Shown here piece after piece: positions 34,561-45,400 of a DNA stretch of 64,000 nt. The first letter of the stretch is position 1. Every line of letters begins with the position of its first letter. Source of the DNA: Motacilla alba alba. Lineage: Eukaryota; Chordata; Aves; Passeriformes; Motacillidae. The DNA is taken from the NCBI RefSeq assembly GCF_015832195.1, contig NC_052030.1, forward strand, positions 8,823,439 to 8,887,438, written 5' to 3'. The notes below the pieces were generated by a model. It did no database searches. It was given only the letters and a program-made list of their open reading frames with translations, and had not been told where the DNA came from. A program made the position numbers and the translations under genes.

Positions 34561-34712
34561 TGCCCAGGCCGGGGGATGCAGACATGCTCTCATTGCAGAA
34601 CGAGTGCCTGCAGCTTGCTCTGCCTCCATGCAGGGCAATTCTCCGGCCAGGTGATGCAGACATGATCTCGTTGCAGAACAAGTGCCTGCAGCTTGCTCTG
34701 CCTCCATGCAGG
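34561..34712 (+). repeat. 78-bp tandem duplication, diverged
   Basis: The unit beginning GATGCAGACATG at 34575 recurs at 34653, giving a 78-bp period. The two copies share long identical stretches (TGCCTGCAGCTTGCTCTGCC) with a few substitutions, so the duplication is older than the perfect ones elsewhere. A 78-bp period is 26 codons, which keeps both strands open, but no gene is indicated. Confidence 0.92.
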
Positions 34713-35860
34713 GCACTTCCCACCTCCCTGGACCAGCATGCTGGAGTTTTCCTTGGGATTGTGGCTGGGGTCACAAAGCAATAGGATCTGTCGGTTTTCT
34801 CCTCACAAGAGGTGTGAAGGGACAGCAGTGTTTGATGGCTGTGCATGACCAAAGCACATAGAGGACCAGACAAAGTTACCCTGTGGAGAAGCTGCAGTGG
34901 TCTTTGCAAGCACATTTTGGATATAGCGAGTGATGTGCTAGTCAAGCCCTGTCTTGTAAAAAAGGCAGAACAAACCTCTGAAGAGGCTGAAAGGGGGAGA
35001 AAGTGGCATGAAAGAACTTCTGTGTGAGGCAGGCTAGAAGAGCAGGCTGTCCCTGTGGGAAAGAAGTGTTGGGATGGTCCCTGGGGGTGCTGGCCAGCCA
35101 TGTGCAGTCATGTGTGGAAGGCAAAGGTTCATTAGAAAACAATTAATTGCTTTCTTCTAGGGCAAGAGCTGGGGGTACATAATGAAGTTACTAGCAGTTT
35201 TGAAGCTGGATACCTTTTATGTCATGGTGTTCACATCTGGCCCTGAAGTTAACGGGTTGTTGTAGAAGCCAAGACAAAAGTGGATTCAAAAGGGACACAG
35301 GTGAGTTCAGGGGACAAAAGTATGTTGGGTCATTGGGAATGAAGGTTTCATATATAGTTTGGCTCAGTCAGTCCCTAAATAGGTAATCATGAGGATGGAG
35401 GGTGTTTTCCTGTCCTAGGGATGCGAGTAATCTCCAGGTTCTTGTATTTTTCCCTAAACATTGGGATAGTTGAGGCCAGCCCTGGCTGAACAACCACCCC
35501 TTGCCCACGGGAAGAGGCTCCAGCATGGGTGTGCAGCCATGCTGGGGACCACGGCCTGCTCCTGCTGGGAACAGCTGGAGGCTGGCAAGGACACACTACA
35601 AGAGTGGATCTTCCCTCTCTTCACCCGAGTTGGCTAAGCCATGTGGGTGTAGGCCAGGGCAGGATTTGGCACATTAAGTTTATATGATGGCTCTAATGAA
35701 GAGCAGGCATGTGTTTCCTCACCTCCACTGTCATTATTTATTGTGTAACTGGAAGGCAGACACAGTGGCTACTGCACTTGTTTCCATCTGCATGAAAGTT
35801 TATCATTCGATTCATTTCTGTTCTGGCTTTGCGGAAGTGAAGGAGAAAATCACCAAAGTG
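34713..35860. other. Unassigned unique sequence
   Basis: Mixed composition with AT-rich patches at 35120-35400. No exon, RNA gene or repeat family is recognised. Confidence 0.4.
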
Positions 35861-35879
35861 AGGTAGCGGGGAGCAGCGA

Positions 35880-36215
35880 AGGACATATGGGTATGTAAGG
35901 GAAGCAGATGGCCTATCTGACTAAACCACATCATATAAGTTTATGAGTCAGGCAGGTGCTCTTTCCTGCTGTTTTATAGTGATGTCTTAAGGATTTCCCT
36001 TTTGATATACGAGGGCAAATCGTCAGCCGAGCCCTTCTCTATCAGAGGCTAATCCAAAAGTAAATCACTCTAAAGCAGCAGGAGAGAGGTCTAGCAAGGC
36101 ACCCACTATAGAGATATTCTTTTGTTATAAATCATCAGTCGTGTTCTTAAGGGATTATGCTGGAAAAAGCAAACAATATAAAAAGGTCAAATACAAATAG
36201 TAAAAATGAAATAGT
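35880..36215. promoter_or_regulatory. AT-rich island, strong candidate conserved non-coding element
   Basis: About 335 bp of non-repetitive AT-rich sequence has dense motifs: GGCTAATCC (OTX/PITX-type), TATAAATCATCAG (HOX/PBX-like), GATTATGC, several CTATAG cores and CATATG. The boundary with the GC-rich DNA after 36240 is sharp. Texture and length match vertebrate conserved enhancers. Confidence 0.3.
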
Positions 36216-38450
36216 TTGTTGCCTTATTCTGTCTGCTCACAGAGGAGATACTACCTGGCCAGGAGAAGAGATGGCTCTTCAATCCCAGTGGAGTGTGGCT
36301 GGGGCTGGGTGGAAATAGATAGCAAGGGATGGTCTGGGTGTGCTCCTCTGGATCTTGGGGGATTTTTGTTCCCTGGCATCCATGGGAGCCCCCTGAGCCG
36401 TGCAGCCCATGCTGGCTGCCTGCACCCCGGGCACTGGTGCTGGGGAGGGGGAGCAGCCATTCACAGCCACTGCCTTGCTTGGTTCTGCTGCCAGGCCTGG
36501 ATTTACTTCTGCAGGGAGTGTGCAGGTGTGAGGCACGTGGGGATACCTGTGGGTGCCCCTTGAGGCATGGCTGGAGCAAGGTGAGAGGTTTTACTCAGAC
36601 ATCTGTGCCTGGACTGAGCTCAGCACGACCTGGCTAATGTGTGGTGCTGTCTCATTGCTGCTTGGAAAAGCCCTCTCACCATGATCTGGCTGTATGATCA
36701 CCCTGGGCATGAAACTGCTTTGCTGCACCTCCTGGTGTAGTATCAAAACTTGAGGGAAATGTAAGTGAAAGAACATGCCCACTGCTGGCCAGCCATATGG
36801 ATGTGCTGCAGAGAGCTGGTGGTGGTGTCAGCTCAGTGGCACATCCTGCTGCGCACTGAGCAGAGCTTCCCTGGGCAGGAGAGATTTATTCCTTGTGCAG
36901 GAGAGCAGCCTGAGCCCCTGCCTTGCCAGGTAAGGGCATAGATCCAGGCCTTGGGCTCTCCTGCTGGGAAGGTGCTTGGCAGTGATGCCCTCGGGGACTT
37001 TGGGCTGTCTGACAGCTCTGTGTTGGCCATTCAGCATGCCCTGGTCAACCTGCAGTGCAGGGCTGAGAAGTGGGAGCATCACCCTGTTCATAACTGCCTG
37101 CAGTTCATAGTGATTCCAGAAAATTGGCTTCTCGTTTGGAAAATAAGATAGCAAACTGTGTATTCTGGGAATCCCAGCAACTATTTGCACAAATGTGGGC
37201 AACCTGGGGCACTGCTCTCTTGCTTTCTTGCCTCTCCCTCCCTCGCAGCTGTCCCCAGGAAGAGTTTCCATGTGATGTCTGAGAGGGCTGCACATCTCTG
37301 CGGGAGCAGAGGTGATGCTGGTCTCCTACCTTTTACACTGCCATGGGGGAAAGGTGAGATCCAGGAAAGGTGCAGTGCCACAAAACATCTGTTGCCATTG
37401 TCCCTTGCAAATCCCAAAGTTTAATTTGTTACCAATGTGAGTAAAACCACCAGAGCTGCTGTCGGGGGCTCTGACATGCTTTGGCTCTTTAACCTGACAC
37501 CTCAGCATGGCAGAGTGGCAGGTACCACACAGGTACAGGGATAGACACTGCTTGGCTGCCACAGGCTGAGGGAATCCCTTTCCTGTGGCATCCCTGTTGT
37601 CCCTGCCCTCTGAAGGAGGGAGAGCTTGCTGATAGCAGCGGCTGGGCTCTGCTGGGGTGCTGCAGGCTGCTGAGGGCTGGCAGGCAGAGGAGCAGCTCCC
37701 TGGGCCGTGGTGCTCCCTGCACAGCAGCTCAGAGCATCTGATCCTGGGTGGCTGCTGCTGCCTTGCCCTGCTGCACATGTCAGATCAGTGGCAGCATCTC
37801 TGCTGCCAGGCCATGAGCTTGTGCCTCTCTGCAATTATGTTGAGGCTGCTGGCTGTCCCTGACACAGGCTGGAATTAGGAGTCCCCGTGCTGACACGCTG
37901 ACAGGTCAGCTGTGTTCAGTGTCCACTTAAGTGCACAATTCACCGGCACACCCGGTGCCCAGCTCAGCCTGTGCCCTGCTGCCCTGTGCCCTTCCCCACA
38001 GCCCTGCACCTCAGATCCAGCATGCAGCAGGACTCATCCAGCCCAAGGCAGGGCTGGGGAGGATTCCCGGGTCTGCAGCTCCACAACACAGCCTCCCAGT
38101 GAAGCTGTGGGGCAGCAGGCTGCTTCCCTGGCTCTGGGGGCTGCCCTCTCCAGCCCCACAGGGTCTGAAGCCTGGCAGCATCTGCCAGTGGTGAGTACAG
38201 CAAGCAGTGCTCTGTGGGGGCACAGGGGCTTCCCTTAACCACTTTTGTCTGCTGTACTCACTCTTCTGAGCTCCAGCAGGCCAAGCTGGATTTTGATGGC
38301 ATCAGTGCCCACCACTTTTATTTTCAGTTTGTTCACAGAGCAGCTCCAGCACCCACCCTCTCCTCCTGAGCCTGGAGGAGAGCCAGTGCAACCCAAGTCT
38401 GTCACAATTGAAAGAAACAAGGTCAAATGCAGGTTGCAGAGGCATTCCTA
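36216..38450. other. GC-rich sequence with no identified gene
   Basis: CTG/CAGC-rich unique DNA with multiple overlapping open frames on both strands. None shows coding periodicity with matching splice sites. No repeat is recognised. Confidence 0.45.
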
Positions 38451-38454
38451 ACTT

Positions 38455-38640
38455 CTGAATGCTCGATTTGGGACTTGGAAATAATGTCCTTTTAACATAG
38501 TACTTAATGTTTAATACAGTTTTATGAGTCTATAGGAGCACAAATGATCCCCTTCCAGACTTTAACATTTATAACTCTAAACTGATGCACTGATTTTCTT
38601 TGAATTCAGCCTCGCTTTAAAGCACCAACTGTGTTTTCTT
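38455..38640. promoter_or_regulatory. AT-rich island, candidate conserved non-coding element
   Basis: This compact low-GC block includes GTACTTAATGTTTAATAC, ACATTTATAAC and TTTGAATTC. It is non-repetitive, has no coding frame, and lies between GC-rich flanks. Confidence 0.25.
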
Positions 38641-39330
38641 CAGCCTTGGCCCGCTCTGTGGGTTTTGTTGAGACCTCAGGAGCTCTGAGCCCTCAGAGAT
38701 GGAGAGCTTTGAGGGCTGTAGCTGCAGCCAGCTGTGGGCAGGTGTGGAGTGGAGGTGGCTGTAATGCTGCTGCTTCTGTTGGAGCTGCTTTCACTGCTCG
38801 TTGTTTAGTACAGTAACTACGTGACAGCAATAACTCTGTAAATCAAACTCATGTTTTTTTCAGAACACGGAATGTGCCTTTGCCCTCCAGAGTGAAGAGA
38901 GTGGGAGAGATGGAGAGTTTACATGAGAAATATTTCTCAGAAATAACCAAGAAATTCTGAATTAAATCTTCAAATCAATATATCCAGTCCAGCTGATGTA
39001 TTTGCCAAGGAAAATTGGGGCTGATCAGTTAATCCTTGGTAAATTTATAAGCAACTGAAAATGAGACTTGGTAGTTAGACATTTCAGTCTTGTCAATGGA
39101 TGGACCCATTGCCTCTGGTGCAGGCAGGTGCCAGTGAGGATGTGGCATCACCCTGTCTGGGCTGGGGCTTGGGATTGCTCCTGGGCTTTACCCTGAGTGC
39201 TCAATGGATGCAAAGGAGATCTTTCATAATGTTTCCTTTTCCTCTGAAGAGAAACAAACCCAACAAGCCTCCTAGGAAAGGAGATGCAGGAGGCCAAGTG
39301 AGTGAAGTCAGATTGCACTGCCAAGTATTG
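38641..39330. other. Unassigned unique sequence
   Basis: GC-rich to 38800, then AT-rich at 38815-39090 (AATTAAATCTTCAAATCAATAT near 38960), which may extend the regulatory island. No exon is supported. Confidence 0.35.
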
Positions 39331-39335
39331 AAAAA

Positions 39336-39425
39336 TTAAAATATGCATAATTTTACCTCAGGTGCACAACTCTGACTCTGCCCCCTTGTGCATATTCATT
39401 AAAATACAGCCTCTAATTACCTGTC
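39336..39425. promoter_or_regulatory. Candidate enhancer with paired POU-like sites
   Basis: ATATGCATAAT (39341-39351) and TGCATATTCATTA (39389-39401) both contain ATGCAT/GCATAT cores typical of POU factors. CTAATTACC follows at about 39413-39421. The spacing and AT-rich context suggest a small homeodomain/POU enhancer core. Confidence 0.3.
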
Positions 39426-39724
39426 CTGAGTAGTGCAAGCCGTGTGTCCAAGCTGGTCTGGGGGTTCTGCTGCCCCAAACACTGCAGTGCCACGGATGGG
39501 TCATGGTTTGAGGCTGCTGTGCCACGAGGGGCAGGTGTGACCTGCCCAGCACATGGCACTAAGCTGGGCTGGAACTGAAGAGACTTTGCTTCGGAGCCAC
39601 CTTGGAGCATGGGATCCAGGGCAGGAGATCAGGTAAAAGTGTGCTTTTTCTTGAAAGGTGACAGTGCAAACACAACATTCCCAGGAAGGAGTTAATATGG
39701 GTCTGTCTACAGATGTCCTGATGG

Positions 39725-39885
39725 AGTGAAGGCAAGCAATGATATTTTGTATCATTTTGATATCCGGTCTAAATTAGGCCCGAGGGAAAGACTGTGGCCT
39801 ATTTAACCCAGCATCTGTCAGTTATCATTATTTTCAGCCAACTTTAGTAGGTCCAAGTATAAAATTTATATCTGGGGGGAGGAGA
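39725..39885. promoter_or_regulatory. AT-rich island, candidate regulatory element
   Basis: Non-repetitive block with CAATGATATTTTG, TCTAAATTAGGCC, TTATCATTATTTTC and GTATAAAATTTATAT. Flanks are GC-richer and there is no coding frame. Confidence 0.23.
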
Positions 39886-42800
39886 GGGAAGGAGGCTAGT
39901 AGAAGCTGTATTTGGCTACTTCAGCTTTCGTTGAAAGAATTTGCAGTGGCCTTTTAGGATCTATTACATGAGGGAAGAAACCAATTATTTGGGGCTGCAC
40001 CGGGGGTGAAACTGGCTGGCTGGTCACCAGCCATGAGCTGTGTGGAGGGGACACACAGAGGGAGAGGGAGGATGTCATTGAGGTTTCCAAGGATGAGTTT
40101 CAGATCTGGATAGTGGTATTTGCTTAGTTATGTTGTGAAAAAAACTGGAATTTGCTCATAATGTAACCTTGAAAAGCGTTCCCACAGATGTGGGTGGCCT
40201 TCCCACTGAGCAGGCTGTGAGCTAACAGGTGGGTGGGGACGTCTGTGACCTTGCTGATGGGGACATCTGCCACCGCTGAGAATGTGGGTGTAGGGCCCAC
40301 GGAGAGCAGGACTGGTGTCCCGAGGTGATGGGAGGGTGCTGGTGGGATGCAGCTGTGGAGGAGGCAAATCTCCTCTTGGTGGGACTTTCAGTAGAGATGA
40401 AATGCTCCACACCAGCCCACGAGTGGGGAGGACCTCATGAGGATGCTCAGACCCTCCAGGCATTGCATTTCCATCAACCCCCTGCACAGGCAAGAGCTGC
40501 TGGAGCAGAGCAGAGCTCAGGCTGAGACAGTGGCTCCTGCTGGGACTTGTTCTGGCAGGGGGAGGCACTGGATGACCTGAGCTTGGTCCTGGCAGCTACC
40601 AGAGCAGAGGTGTTGGCTGTGTGGCATGCACAGCACGTTGGGAAGGGATGTGCCTGGCCTCCTGCAGGGCTGCTGGCTGCAGTCAGGCAGCTGAGCAATT
40701 TTTTTTACCTGCTGTCATTGAAACCAAGCAGAAACCCTGAACTCCTGATGGCTGACTAATGCAATTGCCCTTTTATTTCCTGATACTTCCTTGAGAAGCA
40801 GAGGGACTCTGAAGCTTATGCTGTTGTAAATCCTTGCTCAGGCTGCAGGCAACTGGCTTGGGTGCAGAAAATGGAAACTTTAGTGGCTGGGGAGAAACCT
40901 AAGCCTCATCCTTCCTAGCAGCCTTCTCTGTGTTGTGTGTTGTGGTAGGTGCTTCATTTTTCACACACTGGGACGTACTGGATGGATTTTTTGAAACAGA
41001 GACCAGGAGTTCACACCTGCTGTATGGCAGCACCTGGCAGTGCTGCTCCTTCTTGCAACAGCTTGGAGTAGAAGATACAAACTGCTGGTGACCACGGTGC
41101 TGCCTTTGTCACCCAGCTGAAACCTGCAGATACATGGAACTGCTGCTTGCCCCTTGTGCTGGGCTGGCCATGGATGATCTCTAACAAAATTTACTTTAAA
41201 TTCTCCAAAAGTTTCAACAATTTCTTTGTGAAGCAAGAAAGAGCTCTCCAGGTCCCGTGATTTGGGGTCAAATCAGCGTTTTCCCAGGATGTGGTGAAAT
41301 AGCTGCTTCTCTTGCCTCCTGGTATCTATGTTGTGATGCTTCTGGTCATTGTGCTGGGCTCCCTCCTCTCAGGAGTGGCCTGGAAGTGCCAGTGGGAAGG
41401 CAGCATGGTGGGAATGTGCTTTTGGGTGACCAGTGGTGGGTTTGCTGTCCCAGCACGTCGCCGTCTCTGGGGTTTCGGGTGTGCCTGTCCTGGCCTTATG
41501 CAACCCAGGGAAGAGCCGTGTTGTGTAACGCTGTTGTGTAAGCAGGGCACGGGCGGGTGTCGGGGTTTCAGCACACAAACCATGCTCCGTCATGCTCCCT
41601 GCATTTCCCCACCTGCAGCCTGGAGGGATCTGGCCCAAGAACTTCCCATCCCCTTTCCTGGGGGTGTCGCAGGGACAGATAGAGAGCCCTGTCTCAGACA
41701 GAGCTGTTGGTGGAAGGGTTGTCTTTAGGAGCTGTTGGTGGAAGGGTTGTCTTTAGGCCGTGAACAGTTGGCACTCGTGTCTGATTCCTGTTCCCATGTG
41801 TAGCTGCACCTTTTACAGAGATGGGGCAGAGTGCAGGGCCATCTTTGCAGGATGTGAAGCTGCTGCTGTGCCTGGACACTTAATGAGAGTGGCTTTGCAG
41901 GAGACTCCTTGTTCAGGCAGCACTGCCTCTCTCCCTGTCCTCCTGTTCCAGCTGACATTACCACGGTACTGTGCTACCTGTTACAAAGCTGTCTTGTGGA
42001 GGGACGGCCAGGCCTTCCAGAGCAGTGACACCTCAAAGGGGCGCTTGAAACAAGCTCAGGGGGGAAATGTATCCCCCTGCCCGTGGTCTCTCTGCAGTGA
42101 CAGTGGTTGGGAACATGGCGAGCAGGCTCTGAATGTCAGCACATTGTTCCTGGTGAGATACGTGTCATGTCGCATTAGCTCAGGCCGACAGCTACCGGTG
42201 GGAAAATATTTCTGGGAGTTCCTTGAAGTGCCCCCACCTCCTACAGGCAAGGACTTGTGCCTGGCAGCAGAGCTGTGCCCAGCCACACTGGGGGAGCAGT
42301 GAAACCATCTGGTGCCTGAGTACGTGGAAAGTCACCTGAGTGTCGTGTCCAAAGGGAAGCTGCCTGTGCTGGGAGCATTCTCGTGGAGAGTGTCTGGCTG
42401 TTCAGAAGACAAAGCTCAGTTTTATTTCTTGGTAGCCTCTGCTCAGGGAAGAGGAGGTGGGGTTAGCATGACTTATTTGGTGAAATCCACCGTGCTCAGA
42501 ATGAAGGGAGCAGCTGACAGTGCTGGGAACTGAGGAAACCCTCTCGTTCCTGCTGCAGAGGTCAGGAGCTGGAAGTGTGCTGCGTGGTTCAGGAGCATTT
42601 AGAGGACAAGGCAGTCTCTTGTGAGTGCAAGGAGCCACTCAGCACTACACAGCCATGTAGTGGTGCAAGGATGGAGCTGGAACAGGGCTGCTGTGAGGTA
42701 GGGATAAGACAAGTGGGAGGATGTTTGCTCACACACATGGAGGGACTGAGTCGAGCCTGAGGGCAGAGCCTCAGGGCTTCGCTGCACTGAGGAGCTTTTT

Positions 42801-43050
42801 GGTGATGGTCCCTCTTTAATTTCTCATGCCCTCATCTGCAGAAGCATCTCTTCACCTGTCCCTAAGACTCCTGTGTGCCCCTTGCAGCTTCCTCGATGGT
42901 CTCAGCTCACAGCTCCCTTCTGCCTGGGCTGGCTCAGCCCTGCCCTGCCCTGCCCGCTGTGCTGGGGGCTCCAGCCTCGAGCTCTGCCTGCTCTCCTGAC
43001 ATTCTCACTTCAGCATCAGCTTTTCTGAGCCTTCCCTCTTTATTTTCTTC
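39886..43050. other. GC-rich sequence with no identified gene
   Basis: Unique CTG/CAGG-rich DNA. A frame near 41315-41400 reads as a hydrophobic, membrane-like stretch (IYVVMLLVIVLGSLLSG), but it has no start or splice context and T/G-rich DNA gives such peptides by chance. A perfect 28-bp duplication lies at 41702-41757. Confidence 0.45.
41702..41757 (+). repeat. Perfect 28-bp tandem duplication
   Basis: Two identical 28-bp units, 41702-41729 and 41730-41757, begin AGCTGTTGGTGGAAGGG. Perfect identity suggests a recent event that may vary between individuals. Confidence 0.97.
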
Positions 43051-43121
43051 CAATGTCAGAGAGGTGAGGAGGTCAAACGCTAATGCAGTATTTCTTTCCT
43101 TTTGTAAAGTGTACCTAGCAG

Positions 43122-43245
43122 ATGAGGAGTGTCAACACCGATTTGTTTTTCAAGTGTTTCTGCAGGATTATTTTCTTGTTAAAAGTGACAAGGAGGTGCA
43201 GAACTGTCGGCCTTTAGCCAGAGATGTCATCTCGTCTTTGTGTAG
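43122..43245 (+). CDS. Exon-like open frame of unknown product (weak)
   Basis: An acceptor-like CT-rich tract ending CCTAGCAG precedes 43122, and a donor-like TAG then GTGAAC follows 43245. The segment reads about 41 residues in one frame (DEECQHRFVFQ onward to DVISSLCR). The mix of charged, hydrophobic and aromatic residues is unusually even for chance translation in this window. The frame stops at 43247-43249 if the donor is not used. I do not recognise the peptide, and no neighbouring exon in matching phase was found. A conserved non-coding element translated by chance is the main alternative. Confidence 0.18.
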
Positions 43246-43266
43246 GTGAACAGGCACGAGATGACA
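43225..43266. repeat. Perfect 11-bp inverted repeat with 20-nt loop
   Basis: TGTCATCTCGT (43225-43235) pairs perfectly with ACGAGATGACA (43256-43266) across a 20-nt loop (43236-43255). The potential splice donor at 43246-43247 falls in the loop. Pairing does not extend beyond the 11 bp, so a microRNA precursor is unlikely. Confidence 0.9.
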
Positions 43267-44693
43267 GAGCACCTTTTTGTGGGAAAGATGAAAAGTTGAG
43301 CCCAATTTAATAATTTCCTTAAAAACCAAAAGGAGCATACACTCCTTCTCTTTTCCTGATCCTCAGTAATGAGAGGCTGGAGAGAGGAAGACCCTGTTAG
43401 GCCATAGTCAGTGCAGTGTGTTTGTGCAGAACTACTCTCAGTACCAAGGGGATGGTTTGAACTGTGCTATTCATCTGTGGCCTTTCCAAGTTCCTCTGCA
43501 TCTTTTGGCAGCAGAATCTGACGATGGTTTTGGCACAAATAAGGTGCTCCTGTATGGCTGGCAGTACGGAGCATGGGGAAACCATTCTGGGCTTCAGCTG
43601 TGCTTTCAGGACCTGCCCAGGAAGCTGCCCTGTGCTGGGTGCTGCCAGCTTGACACAGCTGAGCCCCCTTGCAGCTCCATGGAGGGGCTGGCTTTCATTC
43701 CTGGTTGCAAGTTGGAAGCCGAGCACGTGGCTTTCTGTGGCCAGGGCTGAGGAGGAGGAGGGAGCAGGTGTGGGCTGGGGCTGTGATCCTGCTCCTTGGT
43801 CTCCCTGGCCATGGGCTGCCCTTCAGCTTGTGGCACACTTCCCTGAACCAAGGAGTGGAGGAGACACTCAGCACCCACTTGGGTCCCTGGTGCTGATGTT
43901 TTCTGGCAGTTAAAGAGACAATAACTGACTTGCCACTTGATGTAGCCATTAAGGGGCTGGCTGTGCTTTTGAAACCCTCTCCCCTCTGCTCTGCACAGCC
44001 TCTGATGACACCCCAGGACAGGGAGCATTGTTGATCAGTGTTGTTGAGTCTGGGTGGAGCTGAGGGGGCTGGACTGCTGTGGATGGCGTTGGCTCCAGCA
44101 CATTGACTGAAGCTTGGGTGGTGTGGCACAATACAGGACCACTCCCGGGGCTGGTATGGGACAAGGTTTGGGGTTTGCCATCTGGTCAGCAGAGAGGCAG
44201 ATTGGAGAGTCCAGGATGGCTGGAGAGGTGGCTGGGCTCCAGCTCCCCAGACCACATCTCCTTTGCTGGATTTGTACTGGCTCACACTGGTCACCCTCCC
44301 TGTGGTGAGAGGCTCCAGGGAGGTGTCAGCCAGCTGTGTGGAGGGGGGTGAATCAGTGCATTCTTCTGTCATGCTTCCAAGTCTAGAAATTCAGCAACTT
44401 TGGAGAAAGCTGTATTTAGAGGAGCAATAAAAAGGCAACTGACTCACACGGAAACAACATCAGTGGAATAAAAGGGGAGAGGCTTGGATTGCTGTAAGGA
44501 GACTGGTGGGGGAATAGGTTTAGATTTGTGGTGGTGGACATGGAAGTATTGAAGCACCCAAGATGAGTCTGGCCTTGTCCAGAAATGAATTAGCAGAAGT
44601 AAGTAATGTATATCCACCTTCCCATGAGCTCTGGCTTTGTTCACAGTGATATCATGCCTTGCTTTTAATAGCTTTTGTGATCTCGGGGCAAAG
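43267..44693. other. Unassigned unique sequence
   Basis: No exon or repeat is supported. A 225-codon minus-strand frame (43695-44372) has no family features and is paralleled by open plus-strand frames. Confidence 0.4.
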
Positions 44694-44719
44694 TTTTTTT
44701 TTTTTTTTTTTTTTTTTTT
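44694..44719 (+). repeat. 26-nt T homopolymer
   Basis: The longest uninterrupted T run in the window (T26). No retroposed body or target-site duplication is visible beside it. Confidence 0.95.
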
Positions 44720-45110
44720 CAAATCGAGATAATTCTTTTGTTTGAAAAAAACACCCTAAAAGCCCTGAAGTGACCTTTCATTCTAAGTGAAGGAGCAGCC
44801 GTGCTGATGGCTTTTTCAGATAGGAAGAGTCAGGGCAGAGCAGCCCGTGCTGGCCAGCACTCGAACGCGGGAGCACTGCCGGCAGCGCACACTTGGCCCT
44901 ATTGTCTCTGCTTGTATGGACTAGTCGGTGGGAAATGAGGTATTTCCTCCTTGCAGCCGGCTCGGTTGGAGTGCTGGAGGCTGGATCCTGCCCTGCCCTG
45001 CGCCACGGTGCAGCTCTTGCAACGCCGGGCTTTGGGGAGATGCTTTCTGTGGGAGCAGGATCAGCCTCTCCACCAGGTGTCTGAGAGGCTGTGACCCTCT
45101 GGGGCTGCTG
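44720..45110. other. Unassigned, moderately CpG-containing sequence
   Basis: A short patch at 44860-45015 has more CpG than its surroundings, but no promoter motif or exon is recognised. Confidence 0.35.
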
Positions 45111-45400
45111 GGGCATCGTTATTTAAACATGTTCTGATTAGCCTGCACTGTAAATCCAGCATTTTAATTCTTTCCATATGTAAGATCCAGTCTAATAAGC
45201 CAAAGTTTAAGACCATGCAATCTATTTGGAATAACCATATGGATTAGGAGTCAGACTGTGCTTTTCTGCTTCTTGTATTTACACTAATAGAGAGACAGTT
45301 GCTAATGTGCATGTAGCTTGTGCTGGTACCCATTTTTTAAAAAATATGACACCAAATGGCTTGCATTAAAATATTTGAAAAGCACTAAAACTGTGAAAGT
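45110..45400. promoter_or_regulatory. Candidate enhancer with paired CATATG E-boxes
   Basis: This AT-rich block has CCATATG at 45174-45180 and CCATATGG at 45235-45242. The second runs directly into GGATTA (45241-45246), a bicoid/OTX-type core. CTGATTAGCC, ATTTAAACATG and CTAATAAGCC add homeodomain-like cores. The texture is that of a conserved developmental enhancer; conservation is untested. Confidence 0.3.

Noticed and set aside
41312..41728. 138-codon frame with a membrane-like segment near its start
   Set aside because: It begins at a TTG rather than an ATG, has no splice or promoter context, and G/T-rich DNA often yields hydrophobic stretches. It is not enough for a gene call.
43225..43266. 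Hairpin as a microRNA precursor
   Set aside because: Pairing stops at 11 bp with a 20-nt loop, and the flanks do not extend the stem. That is far short of a 22-bp miRNA duplex.
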